47,492 nt of DNA from JAAFIP01 sp043766985 (GTDB lineage: Bacteria; Pseudomonadota; Gammaproteobacteria; Burkholderiales; Burkholderiaceae_C), in assembly GCA_043766985.1 (NCBI GenBank), contig JAYUHM010000242.1, positions 1 through 47,492 of the forward strand, in the 5' to 3' direction. The notes under the pieces are model-generated. The model saw only the letters and a program-made list of their open reading frames with translations. It made no database searches and was not told where the DNA came from. Shown here piece after piece: positions 8,751 to 17,037 of this stretch. How positions within the stretch are numbered: position 1 is the stretch's first letter; every line of letters begins with the position of its first letter. The position numbers and the translations under genes are program-made.

Positions 8751-10039
8751 CCGATATGGCCGCTGCCCGTCCTGCTATCGGCCTGGTGCACCGCGTGACT
8801 GCGTGGTTTGCCTGCCTGGGCGCAGCGGCCCAGCCTGCCGCTGAAGCGCTGCCGGTACGCATTGGCAGCGCCGAGTACGGCCGCACACGCTCTACGCCTG
8901 CGCACGTGCTGGGCTTTGACCAAGTGCTGTTGTGGGTTACCGTCGCCTTGCTGGCCTTTGGCGTGGTAATGGTGTATTCGGCCTCGGTAGCAATGCCCGA
9001 CAACCCGCGCTTTGCGCGCTACGCGCATACCCATTTTTTGACTAGGCATGTACTGTCCTTGATGGTTGCATTTGTAGCGGCTTTGGTGGCGTTCCAAATT
9101 CCCATGCAGACCTGGGAAAAGTTCGCGCCGTGGCTATTTGTTGCCTCCCTTATTTTGCTGATTCTGGTGTTGGTGCCTTTTATCGGAAGAAACGTGTATG
9201 GCGCGCGGCGCTGGATAGGACTGGGGTTTATGAACTTCCAGCCGTCCGAGCTGGCCAAGTTTGCGGTGCTGCTGTACGCGGCCGACTATATGGTGCGCAA
9301 GATGGACGTGAAAGAAAAGTTCTTCCGCGCCGTGCTGCCCATGGCGGTTGCCGTGGCGGTAGTGGGCTTGCTGCTATTGGCCGAACCCGACATGGGCGCT
9401 TTCATGGTGATAGCGGTCATCGCCATGGGCATTTTGTTCTTGGGCGGTGTCAATGCACGTATGTTCTTTCTGATTGCCGCGGTGATGGTGGTGGCGTTTG
9501 GTTTGATGGTGATGCTGTCTGACTGGCGGCGTGAGCGGATATTTGCCTATTTGGACCCATGGAGTGAAAAGCACTCGTTGGGTAAGGGCTACCAGCTGTC
9601 GCATTCCCTCATTGCCATCGGGCGCGGAGAAATTTGGGGTGTAGGGCTGGGCGGCAGTGTAGAAAAATTGCATTGGTTACCCGAGGCGCATACCGACTTT
9701 TTGCTGGCGGTGATTGGTGAAGAGTTTGGTTTGATCGGTGTACTGGTTGTGATCGGTTTGTTTTTATGGATGACACGCCGCATCATGCACATAGGCCGTC
9801 AGGCCATCGCGCTGGAGCGTTTGTTTGCCGGTTTGGTGGCGCAGGGCGTCGGTATTTGGATGGGCTTTCAAGCCTTTATCAACATGGGAGTGAACCTTGG
9901 CGCGCTACCCACCAAGGGGCTGACTTTGCCATTGATGAGCTATGGCGGTTCAGCCATTTTGATGAATTTGGTGGCCCTGGCCGTGGTACTGCGGGTGGAC
10001 TATGAGAACAAGCAGCTCATGCGGGGGGGCAGGCTATGA
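8747..10039 (+). CDS. ftsW: Septal peptidoglycan glycosyltransferase FtsW
   Basis: A 430-residue SEDS-family membrane protein that polymerises lipid II at the septum with FtsI. About ten transmembrane segments begin near residue 63. SEDS landmarks are present: YSASVAM after the first helix, GARRWIGLGFMNFQPSE and the C-terminal GLTLPLMSYGGSA. About 60 residues precede the first helix, longer than the short cytoplasmic tail of many homologues. That part includes a possibly amphipathic stretch (IGLVHRVTAWFACLG). The ATG overlaps the murD stop (ATGA) and the stop overlaps the murG start in the same way. Confidence 0.95.
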   Translation: MTDMAAARPAIGLVHRVTAWFACLGAAAQPAAEALPVRIGSAEYGRTRSTPAHVLGFDQVLLWVTVALLAFGVVMVYSASVAMPDNPRFARYAHTHFLTRHVLSLMVAFVAALVAFQIPMQTWEKFAPWLFVASLILLILVLVPFIGRNVYGARRWIGLGFMNFQPSELAKFAVLLYAADYMVRKMDVKEKFFRAVLPMAVAVAVVGLLLLAEPDMGAFMVIAVIAMGILFLGGVNARMFFLIAAVMVVAFGLMVMLSDWRRERIFAYLDPWSEKHSLGKGYQLSHSLIAIGRGEIWGVGLGGSVEKLHWLPEAHTDFLLAVIGEEFGLIGVLVVIGLFLWMTRRIMHIGRQAIALERLFAGLVAQGVGIWMGFQAFINMGVNLGALPTKGLTLPLMSYGGSAILMNLVALAVVLRVDYENKQLMRGGRL

Positions 10040-11130
10040 GGAAAACTGCACTGATCATGGCGGGCGGCACGGGCGGGCATATCTTTCCTGGTTTGGCCGT
10101 TGCGGAAGCCTTGCGCACGCGTGGGTGGCAAGTGCAGTGGCTGGGCGCGCCCAACAGCATGGAGTCACGCTTGGTGCCTCCGCGCGGTTTTACCTTGCAA
10201 ACCATTTATTTTTCAGGGGTGCGTGGCAAAGGCCTCTTAACGCTGGCCTTGCTGCCGCTGCGTTTGCTCAAGGCGTTTTGGCAAAGCATCCAGGTTATTC
10301 GCCGTGTCAAACCCGACGTGGTGGTGGGCTTGGGCGGGTACATCAGTTTTCCTGCGGGCATGATGGCGGTTTTGCTGGGCAAGCCGTTGGTGTTGCATGA
10401 GCAAAACTCTGTGGCGGGCATGGCCAATAAAGTACTGGCGACGGTGGCCGACAAAGTGTTTACCGCCTTCCCGGGTGTGCTTTCCAAGGGCGAATGGGTA
10501 GGAAACCCCTTGCGCACAGAGTTTTTGCAGCAGGCCGATCCGGCAGAACGATTTGCTGCACGCAGCGGCCCGCTCAATCTGCTGGTGGTGGGTGGTAGTT
10601 TGGGGGCCAAAGCCTTGAACGAGATCGTGCCCCAGGCTGTGGCGCTGCTGCCCCTTGCGCAGCGCCCGCGCATCATCCACCAAAGCGGCGAAAAGCAGAT
10701 CGACGCTTTGCGTGCCAATTACGCCGCTGCAGGGGTAGAGGCCACGCTGACGCCCTTTATCGACAATACTGCAGCCGCGTTTGCGCAAGCCGATCTGATT
10801 GTTTGCCGAGCCGGGGCGTCGACGGTGACCGAGATTGCTGCAGTGGGCGCTGCGGCGGTGTTCGTGCCATTCCCCTCTGCGGTAGACGACCACCAAACGA
10901 CCAACGCCCGCTTTTTAAGTGACCACGGCGCGGCGCAACTGATTGCGCAAAAAGACTTAACACCAGAAAAATTGGCGCAATTGCTACTAAAATCGGAGCT
11001 GATTGTGCTATGTTCTATTGGGCAAAAGGCCAAAACTATGCAAAAAATTCACGCTACCGAGGCTGTAGTGCAAGCCTGCGAAACCCTCACAGGTGGCACA
11101 GCGCAGCGTATGCAAGGGGCAGAGCTATGA
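10036..11130 (+). CDS. murG: UDP-GlcNAc:lipid I N-acetylglucosaminyltransferase MurG
   Basis: A 364-residue GT-B glycosyltransferase on the inner face of the membrane that converts lipid I to lipid II. The glycine-rich loop GGTGGH is at residues 10-15, with HEQNSVAG, GGSLGAKALNE and the donor-site CRAGASTVTEIAA all present. The ATG overlaps the ftsW stop (ATGA) and the stop overlaps the murC ATG. Residues 316-329 near the C-terminus (LLLKSELIVLCSIG) are encoded by a clear copy of the dispersed repeat. The flanking motif HATEAVVQACE returns at about the expected place, so length is not obviously changed. Confidence 0.95.
   Translation: MRKTALIMAGGTGGHIFPGLAVAEALRTRGWQVQWLGAPNSMESRLVPPRGFTLQTIYFSGVRGKGLLTLALLPLRLLKAFWQSIQVIRRVKPDVVVGLGGYISFPAGMMAVLLGKPLVLHEQNSVAGMANKVLATVADKVFTAFPGVLSKGEWVGNPLRTEFLQQADPAERFAARSGPLNLLVVGGSLGAKALNEIVPQAVALLPLAQRPRIIHQSGEKQIDALRANYAAAGVEATLTPFIDNTAAAFAQADLIVCRAGASTVTEIAAVGAAAVFVPFPSAVDDHQTTNARFLSDHGAAQLIAQKDLTPEKLAQLLLKSELIVLCSIGQKAKTMQKIHATEAVVQACETLTGGTAQRMQGAEL
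10981..11023 (+). repeat. Dispersed hairpin repeat, copy 3 (inside murG)
   Basis: A strong 43-nt copy in the + orientation: TTGCTACTAAAAT, then GGAGCTGATTGTGCTA and TTCTATTGGGC. The central 27 nt match the copy at 46513-46556 at 22 or 23 positions. It matches the murC/ddlB copy at 32 of 43 positions without gaps, by my hand count. One arm is AGCT instead of AGCA, so the small hairpin has a mismatch. It encodes MurG residues 316-329. Confidence 0.8.
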
Positions 11131-12527
11131 AACACGCTGTACGCCACATCCATTTTGTCGGTATTGGTGGCTCGGGCATGTCAGCCATTGCTGAGGTGCT
11201 GCATAACTTGGGGTATGTCGTATCGGGTTCGGACCAGGTAGATACCTCCACGCTGCGTAGGCTCGGCAGTTTGGGCATAAAAACCTTCGTGGGGCACGCA
11301 GCCAGCAACGTAGCCAGTGCTGACGCGGTGGTGATTTCCACAGCGGTCAAAGCCGACAACGCTGAGGTGTTGGCAGCGCGCGAGCAGCATATTTCGATCG
11401 TGCCGCGTGCCTTGATGCTGGCCGAGCTGATGCGCCTGAAGCGCGGTATCGCCATAGCGGGTACCCACGGCAAAACTACGACAACCAGCCTGGTAGCCAG
11501 TGTATTGCTGGCGGCTGGGTTGGACCCGACCTTTGTGATTGGCGGGCGGCTTACTAGCGCCGGAGCCAATGCACGTTTAGGGCAGGGTGACTACATTGTG
11601 GTGGAAGCCGATGAGTCGGACGCATCGTTTTTGCATTTGCTGCCCGTCATGTCGGTGGTCACCAATATTGATGCCGACCATATGGAAACCTATGGCCACG
11701 ACTTTGAGCGACTTAAAGGCGCGTTTGTCAACTTCTTGCACCGCATGCCGTTCTATGGTGTGGCGGTGCTGTGCAACGATGACGCGGCGGTGCGCGACAT
11801 CATGGACAAGGTGACTTGCCCGGTGACGACCTATGGTTTGAGCGAAGGCTCCCAGGTGCGCGCCGTGAATGTGCGCCCGGCCAGTGGCAAGATGAACTTT
11901 ACCGTGCAAAGACGTAACGGGGTGATGTTGCCGGACATGGATGTCACATTGAATTTACCTGGTAACCACAACGTACTCAATGCATTGGCGGCTATTGCCG
12001 TGGCCACAGAGCTGGACGTTCCAGATGCCGCAATTCAAAAAGCCCTTAGCGAATTTGAAGGCGTGGGGCGCCGGTTCCAAAGCTATGGCCAAGCGCCAGC
12101 CAAGGATGGTGGCAGCTTTACCGTGATCGACGACTACGGTCACCACCCGATTGAGATGGCGGCTACTTTGGCGGCAGCCCGTGGCGCCTTCCCGGGTCAG
12201 CGTTTGGTACTGGCGTTTCAGCCCCACCGTTACAGCCGCACGCGCGATTGTTTTGAAGATTTTGTCAAAGTAATTGGCGATGCTGACGTGGTCTTGCTGT
12301 CCGAGGTGTATGCCGCTGGCGAGGCGCCCATTGTGGCGGCCGATGGTCGGGCGCTGGCACGCGCCTTGCGCGTCGCCGGTAAGGTGGAACCCATATTTGT
12401 GGACGATATCGCCGCCATGCCGAAAGCCGTGGCAGACAACGCCCGCGCGGGCGACGTGGTGCTGTGCATGGGCGCAGGCTCAATTGGCGCCGTGCCAGGA
12501 AAAATTATTGAATTGCTACAAAAATAG
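11127..12527 (+). CDS. murC: UDP-MurNAc:L-alanine ligase MurC
   Basis: A 466-residue cytoplasmic ligase catalysing the first peptide step, adding L-alanine to UDP-MurNAc. The N-terminal dinucleotide-like fold HFVGIGGSGMSA and the ATP loop GTHGKTTTT at 112-120 are diagnostic. DDYGHHPIE and FQPHRYSRT follow in the C-terminal domain. The frame is open upstream into murG, but ATG 11127 is the family start and overlaps the murG stop. The last three codons and the TAG stop (12525-12527) lie inside a copy of the dispersed repeat, so the repeat supplies the C-terminus. Confidence 0.95.
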   Translation: MKHAVRHIHFVGIGGSGMSAIAEVLHNLGYVVSGSDQVDTSTLRRLGSLGIKTFVGHAASNVASADAVVISTAVKADNAEVLAAREQHISIVPRALMLAELMRLKRGIAIAGTHGKTTTTSLVASVLLAAGLDPTFVIGGRLTSAGANARLGQGDYIVVEADESDASFLHLLPVMSVVTNIDADHMETYGHDFERLKGAFVNFLHRMPFYGVAVLCNDDAAVRDIMDKVTCPVTTYGLSEGSQVRAVNVRPASGKMNFTVQRRNGVMLPDMDVTLNLPGNHNVLNALAAIAVATELDVPDAAIQKALSEFEGVGRRFQSYGQAPAKDGGSFTVIDDYGHHPIEMAATLAAARGAFPGQRLVLAFQPHRYSRTRDCFEDFVKVIGDADVVLLSEVYAAGEAPIVAADGRALARALRVAGKVEPIFVDDIAAMPKAVADNARAGDVVLCMGAGSIGAVPGKIIELLQK

Positions 12528-12555
12528 GAGCAAATTGCGTAATAATCCATTGGTC
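12513..12555 (+). repeat. Dispersed hairpin repeat, copy 4 (murC stop and ddlB leader)
   Basis: A 43-nt copy in the + orientation, more diverged: TTGCTACAAAAATAGGAGC followed by ATTG and CATTGGTC. It aligns without gaps to the murG copy at 32 of 43 positions. It contains the murC stop codon and fills most of the 33-nt gap before ddlB, the only separated junction between ftsL and ftsQ. Confidence 0.7.
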
Positions 12556-12560
12556 AGAAC

Positions 12561-13529
12561 ATGAAAATAGTTGAATCAAATATGAACTTTGGCAAAGTAG
12601 CCGTGTTATTCGGTGGTGCTTCGGCAGAGCGGGAGGTATCGCTCATGTCGGGCACAGGTGTACTCAAAGCCTTGCTTTCGCGTGGCGTGGATGCGCACGC
12701 CTTTGACCCCTCAGAGCGCGATCTGGGAGATCTCAAGCGTGAAGGTTTTGCCCGCTGCTTTATCGCTCTGCATGGCCGTTTTGGTGAAGATGGCACCGTG
12801 CAAGGTGCACTGGAGTTGCTAGGCATTCCTTATACCGGCTCAGGCGTGATGGCTTCGTCCATAGCCATGGATAAAGTGATGACCAAGCGCGTGTGGTTGG
12901 CAGAAGGTTTGCCAACACCGAACTACCGACTACTTCGCCGTGGTGACTACGATCGAAAAAAAGTGATTGCGATTCCAGATGAACTGGGCTTGCCCGTCAT
13001 AGTCAAGCCGGTGCGCGAAGGTTCGTCCATTGGTGTGGTGAAAGTTCAAGGTTACTCTGGCATGGTAGATGCCGTAGAGCAAGCCTCCAAGCTAGATGCT
13101 GATGTGCTGTGTGAGCAATTTATTGCAGGTGACGAGGTGACTTGCCCAGTCATGGGTACAGGGGACAGTGCCAGAGCCTTACCCGTCATTCGCATTGTCG
13201 CTCCTGAAGGGAACTACGATTACCAGAATAAATATTTTGGCAACGATACAAAGTATGTGTTGCCTTGCGGCTTACCCAATGGCGAGGAGGCTGCTATCCA
13301 GGAGATCGTACTGAAAGCCTACCGTGTCCTTGATTGCCGTGGTTGGGGCCGGGTCGATGTAATGATTGACGCCACTACGCGCAAACCCTACTTGTTAGAA
13401 ATAAACACTTCTCCTGGTATGACCAGCCATTCGCTGGTGCCGATGTCCGCACGCGCGGCAGGTATGAGCTACGAAGACCTGTGCGTGCACATTCTGGGTA
13501 CTGCTTCACTGGAGCACGCCAAACCATGA
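12561..13529 (+). CDS. ddlB: D-alanine:D-alanine ligase Ddl
   Basis: A 322-residue ATP-grasp enzyme forming the D-Ala-D-Ala dipeptide used by MurF. VAVLFGGASAEREVSLMSG at the N-terminus, KPVREGSSIGVVKV in the ATP-binding region and EINTSPGMTSHSLVP at the metal site are all present. Two starts are possible: ATG 12561 (used here) and ATG 12582. Neither has a convincing Shine-Dalgarno sequence. The nearest AGGAG is at 12526-12530 inside the repeat, too far upstream. The stop overlaps the ftsQ ATG by 4 nt. Confidence 0.94.
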   Translation: MKIVESNMNFGKVAVLFGGASAEREVSLMSGTGVLKALLSRGVDAHAFDPSERDLGDLKREGFARCFIALHGRFGEDGTVQGALELLGIPYTGSGVMASSIAMDKVMTKRVWLAEGLPTPNYRLLRRGDYDRKKVIAIPDELGLPVIVKPVREGSSIGVVKVQGYSGMVDAVEQASKLDADVLCEQFIAGDEVTCPVMGTGDSARALPVIRIVAPEGNYDYQNKYFGNDTKYVLPCGLPNGEEAAIQEIVLKAYRVLDCRGWGRVDVMIDATTRKPYLLEINTSPGMTSHSLVPMSARAAGMSYEDLCVHILGTASLEHAKP

Positions 13530-14320
13530 ACCCCACGCTGCCAATGCCTACCGACGTTCGCTTGATGAATATCAGCGCGGCGGTGCTGGGCGTTGGCTTG
13601 TGCGTGGCGATGGTGGTGGGCGTAGCGCGCTGGGCAGTACAGCATCCGGTGTTTGCAATTGCTGGCATCACGGTACAAGGCGATACGGTACACAACAACG
13701 ACGTGACCTTGCGCGCCAATGTGGCGTCGCGCCTGCAGGGTAACTTTTTCACCCTGGATTTGGCCCAAGCCCGCGCAGCGTTTGAGGCGGCGCCTTGGGT
13801 GCGCAAAGCGATGGTGCGGCGCGAGTTTCCAAACCAGCTGCGGGTCAGCCTGGAGGAGCACCGCAGCGCAGGTTTGTGGGGCGCAGACAGCGAATCGCGC
13901 TTGATCAATACCTTTGGCGAGGTGTTCGAGGCGAATGCCGGCGACACTGAAAACGAGGATTTGCCACGTTTAGTGGGCCCTGACGGCCAAGGCCAGCAGG
14001 TGCTGGAGGTGTACCGCAGTTTGAACGCGCTGTTCACGCCGCTGGACGCCAGTATTGAAGAGCTGGTGCTGTCAGGGCGGGGCGGTTGGCGCTTATTGCT
14101 CGATGGCGGCGCAGTGATAGAGATGGGGCGCGGCACAGCCAAAGAGCTGGGTGCGCGGGTACGGCGCTTTACGCAAACCTACACGCAGGTCTTGTCGGCA
14201 TACCAGCGTGCCGGCTTGGACCGCATTGAACTGGTGGACCTGCGGCATAACGAAGGCTACGCCATCCGGCTGCGCGGCGTAACAACGGTGGTAACGGCAC
14301 CAGGACCTGAGAAAAAATAG
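13526..14320 (+). CDS. ftsQ: Cell division protein FtsQ
   Basis: A 264-residue bitopic inner-membrane protein that recruits FtsL/FtsB and the later divisome. One transmembrane helix spans about residues 15-36. A POTRA domain (about 43-112) follows, beginning FAIAGITVQGD and containing the family pattern APWVRKAMVRREFPNQLRV, then the FtsQ-type beta domain ending near ELVDLRHNEGYAIRL. The frame is open 45 nt further upstream, but ATG 13526 overlaps the ddlB stop and gives the expected short cytoplasmic tail. The C-terminus is compact, without the long tail of some homologues. Confidence 0.92.
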   Translation: MNPTLPMPTDVRLMNISAAVLGVGLCVAMVVGVARWAVQHPVFAIAGITVQGDTVHNNDVTLRANVASRLQGNFFTLDLAQARAAFEAAPWVRKAMVRREFPNQLRVSLEEHRSAGLWGADSESRLINTFGEVFEANAGDTENEDLPRLVGPDGQGQQVLEVYRSLNALFTPLDASIEELVLSGRGGWRLLLDGGAVIEMGRGTAKELGARVRRFTQTYTQVLSAYQRAGLDRIELVDLRHNEGYAIRLRGVTTVVTAPGPEKK

Positions 14321-14330
14321 AGGCGAAAAT

Positions 14331-15560
14331 ATGGCAAAAGACTATAAAGATTTGGTAGTGGGTTTAGATATTGGCACCTCCAAAGTGATGGTGGTGGTGG
14401 CTGAAGTGATGCCTGGTGGCGAACTCAAACTCGCTGGGTTGGGCATCGCGCCCAGCAATGGCCTAAAGCGCGGCGTGGTGGTGAACATTGACGCCACTGT
14501 TCAAAGTATCCAGTTGGCGCTGAAAGAAGCCGAGTTGATGGCCGACTGCAAAATTACCCGCGTCTACACGGGCATTACCGGTAGCCATATTCGGGGCATC
14601 AACTCCAGCGGCATGGTGGCGGTAAAAGACCGCGAGGTGACCCCAGCAGACGTAGCCCGCGTGGTGGAAACTGCCAAGGCCATCAATATCTCCAACGACC
14701 AGCGCTTGCTGCTGGTCGAGCCACAAGAGTTTGTAATTGACGGGCAAGATGTGCGCGAACCCATCGGCATGAGCGGCATCCGACTGGAGGCCAAGGTGCA
14801 TATCGTCACCGGCGCGCAAAGTGCGGCCGAGAACATCATCAAATGTGTACGCCGCTGCGGCCTGGAGGTAGAGCAGCTGATGCTCAATCCCCACGCCTCC
14901 AGCCAAGCGGTGCTGACCGACGATGAAAAGGAACTGGGGGTGGCGATGGTGGACATTGGCGCCGGGACGACCGACGTGGCCATCTTCACCGGCGGCGCTA
15001 TTCGCCACACAGCGGTTATACCGATTGCCGGCGATTTGATTACCAGCGACATCGCCATGGCGCTGCGCACGCCGACCAAAGATGCTGAAGATATCAAGGT
15101 GGAAAGCGGCTGCGCCAAGCAGCTGTTGGCTGATCCGCAAACGCAGGTAGAAGTGCCTGGTTTGGGTGACCGGGGCCCGCGCATGCTGGGCAAGCAAGCC
15201 TTGTCGGGTGTGATTGAGCCGCGCGTGGAAGAAATTTACTCGCTGGTGCAACAAGTTATTCGTGAATCAGGTTACGAAGAAGTGCTGTCCTCTGGCATTG
15301 TGATTACCGGCGGCAGCGCAGTGATGCATGGCATGGTGGAGCTGGGTGAAGACATCTTTTTGAAACCCGTGCGTCGCGGCATGCCGCAATACAACAGCGC
15401 GCTGTCTGACATGGTGGCGCAGTGCCGCGCGGCCACCGTGATGGGTCTGCTCGAAGAGGCGCGGCTGGCGCGTTTGCGCGGCTTCAAGGTGGCTGCCAAG
15501 AGCGGTTCTGTGAAAACCGCCTTTGGCCGGTTCAAAGATTTCGTCGTGGGGAATTTCTAA
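14331..15560 (+). CDS. ftsA: Cell division protein FtsA
   Basis: A 409-residue actin-like ATPase that tethers FtsZ to the membrane. The phosphate-1 loop VGLDIGTSKVMVVV is at the N-terminus, MVDIGAGTTDVAIF forms the phosphate-2 loop and GIVITGGSAVMHGM the adenosine motif. The last 15-20 residues (TAFGRFKDFVVGNF) fit the amphipathic membrane-targeting helix. A gap of 10 nt separates it from ftsQ and holds an AGAGGCG ribosome-binding site, so unlike the genes before it FtsA has its own clear initiation signal. FtsZ follows after 162 nt. Confidence 0.95.
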   Translation: MAKDYKDLVVGLDIGTSKVMVVVAEVMPGGELKLAGLGIAPSNGLKRGVVVNIDATVQSIQLALKEAELMADCKITRVYTGITGSHIRGINSSGMVAVKDREVTPADVARVVETAKAINISNDQRLLLVEPQEFVIDGQDVREPIGMSGIRLEAKVHIVTGAQSAAENIIKCVRRCGLEVEQLMLNPHASSQAVLTDDEKELGVAMVDIGAGTTDVAIFTGGAIRHTAVIPIAGDLITSDIAMALRTPTKDAEDIKVESGCAKQLLADPQTQVEVPGLGDRGPRMLGKQALSGVIEPRVEEIYSLVQQVIRESGYEEVLSSGIVITGGSAVMHGMVELGEDIFLKPVRRGMPQYNSALSDMVAQCRAATVMGLLEEARLARLRGFKVAAKSGSVKTAFGRFKDFVVGNF

Positions 15561-15561
15561 C

Positions 15562-15642
15562 ATGTTCAAGAAACTCTACATGGCGCGCGGCAGCCCGCCC
15601 AGATGGCCGGGCAAAGAGCCGGGTTGGATAGACAGCTCCTGA
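15562..15642 (+). CDS. Possible 26-residue small ORF between ftsA and ftsZ
   Basis: An ATG directly after the ftsA stop opens a 26-codon frame (MFKKLYMARG start, basic, with GSPPRWPGKEPGW). No clear ribosome-binding site exists beyond what lies in the ftsA 3' end. I recognise no family. It may be chance coding. The rest of the ftsA-ftsZ spacer (15643-15722) is AT-rich leader, where a dedicated ftsZ promoter would be expected, but I could not pick convincing -35/-10 boxes. Confidence 0.2.
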   Translation: MFKKLYMARGSPPRWPGKEPGWIDSS

Positions 15643-15722
15643 CAGAGCAAGCCAGCAAGTGAATAAAAAATCAGAATCAGTAATTTTAGGCAACTGCAAT
15701 AAACGATTGAAGGAGAATTGAA

Positions 15723-16964
15723 ATGGGTATCGAAATGATCGAAGTCGAAGAATTTAATCTCGGCACACTAATTAAAGTCATCGGCGTAGGTGGTGGCGGC
15801 GGCAATGCTGTTGAGCACATGATTGCACGCAGCGTGCAAGGCGTGGAGTTCATTACCGCCAATACCGACGCCCAGGCGCTCTCACGCAGCGCTGCGCACA
15901 AAACCATCCAGCTGGGCACCAGCGGGCTGGGCGCAGGCAGCAAACCTGACAAAGGGCGTGACTCGGCGCAAAGCGCAGAAGACGACATTCGCGCGGCCAT
16001 CGACGGCGCGCACATGCTGTTCATCACTGCGGGTATGGGCGGCGGCACGGGTACCGGCGCGGCGCCCGTGATCGCGCGTATTGCCAAAGAAATGGGCATC
16101 CTTACCGTCGGTGTGGTGACCAAGCCTTTTGAGTGGGAGGGCGGCCGCCGCATGACCAATGCCGACAATGGTTTGGCTGAACTTGAGGCTAACGTTGACT
16201 CGCTGATCGTGGTGCTTAACGAGAAGCTGCTGGACGTGCTGGGCGACGATATTACCCAGGACGAGGCTTTTGCCCATGCCAACGATGTGCTGAAAAATGC
16301 GGTGGGTGGTATTGCAGAAATCATCAACGTGCCTGGCCATGTCAACGTCGACTTTGAAGACGTGCGCACGGTGATGGGTGAGCCTGGCAAAGCCATGATG
16401 GGCACCGCAGCTGCCAATGGCCCAGACCGCGCACGTATTGCGGCCGAACAGGCAGTGGCTTGCCCACTGCTGGAAGGCATTGACCTGTCGGGTGCCAAGG
16501 GTGTTCTGGTGCTCATCACCGCGGCCAAAGGGTCTCTCAAATTGAGCGAGTCAAAGTTGGCGATGAACACTATCCGCGCCTACGCATCGCCCGACGCCCA
16601 TGTCATTTACGGTACGGCCTATGACGACAGCTTGGGTGAAGATATCCGTGTGACTGTGGTGGCCACGGGGCTGTCGCGCCAAGGCATGCGCCGCGCGGCA
16701 CCACCGCTGCAGGTGCTGCGTACAGGTACGGATAACATGCCTTTCCATGTGCCTACCGTGAACAATGTGGTGGGACAAGGCCCCGTGACCAGTATCGGCA
16801 ACGGCATGGGTGCCGGCGCGGCCCAACCCGACTACAACGGCATGGCCGTGCCTAGCGTGTGGCGTACCAACCGTACCCAAGCGGCGGCCAAGGTGGATGC
16901 GCTGTCCTCAGGCGGCATGGATGACTTTGAAATTCCGGCATTTTTGCGCAAACAAGCGGATTAA
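15723..16964 (+). CDS. ftsZ: Cell division GTPase FtsZ
   Basis: A 413-residue tubulin homologue that forms the Z-ring. The GTP-binding signature GGGTGTG is at 106-112, the N-terminal loop GVGGGGGNAVEHM near 21-33, and the T7-loop region contains NVDFEDVRTVM. A variable linker (about 320-398) leads to the conserved C-terminal peptide DDFEIPAFLRKQAD at 400-413, which binds FtsA and other partners. A strong ribosome-binding site (AGGAG at 15711-15715, 7-nt spacing) precedes ATG 15723. The gene is followed by an intrinsic terminator. Confidence 0.97.
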   Translation: MGIEMIEVEEFNLGTLIKVIGVGGGGGNAVEHMIARSVQGVEFITANTDAQALSRSAAHKTIQLGTSGLGAGSKPDKGRDSAQSAEDDIRAAIDGAHMLFITAGMGGGTGTGAAPVIARIAKEMGILTVGVVTKPFEWEGGRRMTNADNGLAELEANVDSLIVVLNEKLLDVLGDDITQDEAFAHANDVLKNAVGGIAEIINVPGHVNVDFEDVRTVMGEPGKAMMGTAAANGPDRARIAAEQAVACPLLEGIDLSGAKGVLVLITAAKGSLKLSESKLAMNTIRAYASPDAHVIYGTAYDDSLGEDIRVTVVATGLSRQGMRRAAPPLQVLRTGTDNMPFHVPTVNNVVGQGPVTSIGNGMGAGAAQPDYNGMAVPSVWRTNRTQAAAKVDALSSGGMDDFEIPAFLRKQAD

Positions 16965-16986
16965 TACTTAAACGCTTTCACAAACT

Positions 16987-17019
16987 AAAAAGCCCTTGGA
17001 CTGTTCCAAGGGCTTTTTT
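16987..17019 (+). terminator. Intrinsic terminator after ftsZ
   Basis: A perfect 10-bp stem, AGCCCTTGGA (16991-17000) with TCCAAGGGCT (17005-17014), and a CTGT loop. It is preceded by an A-run and followed by six T, so it could also act on the minus strand. It lies only 18 nt before the lpxC ATG. Confidence 0.92.
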
Positions 17020-17037
17020 CGTCCTCCAGTTTAGAAT

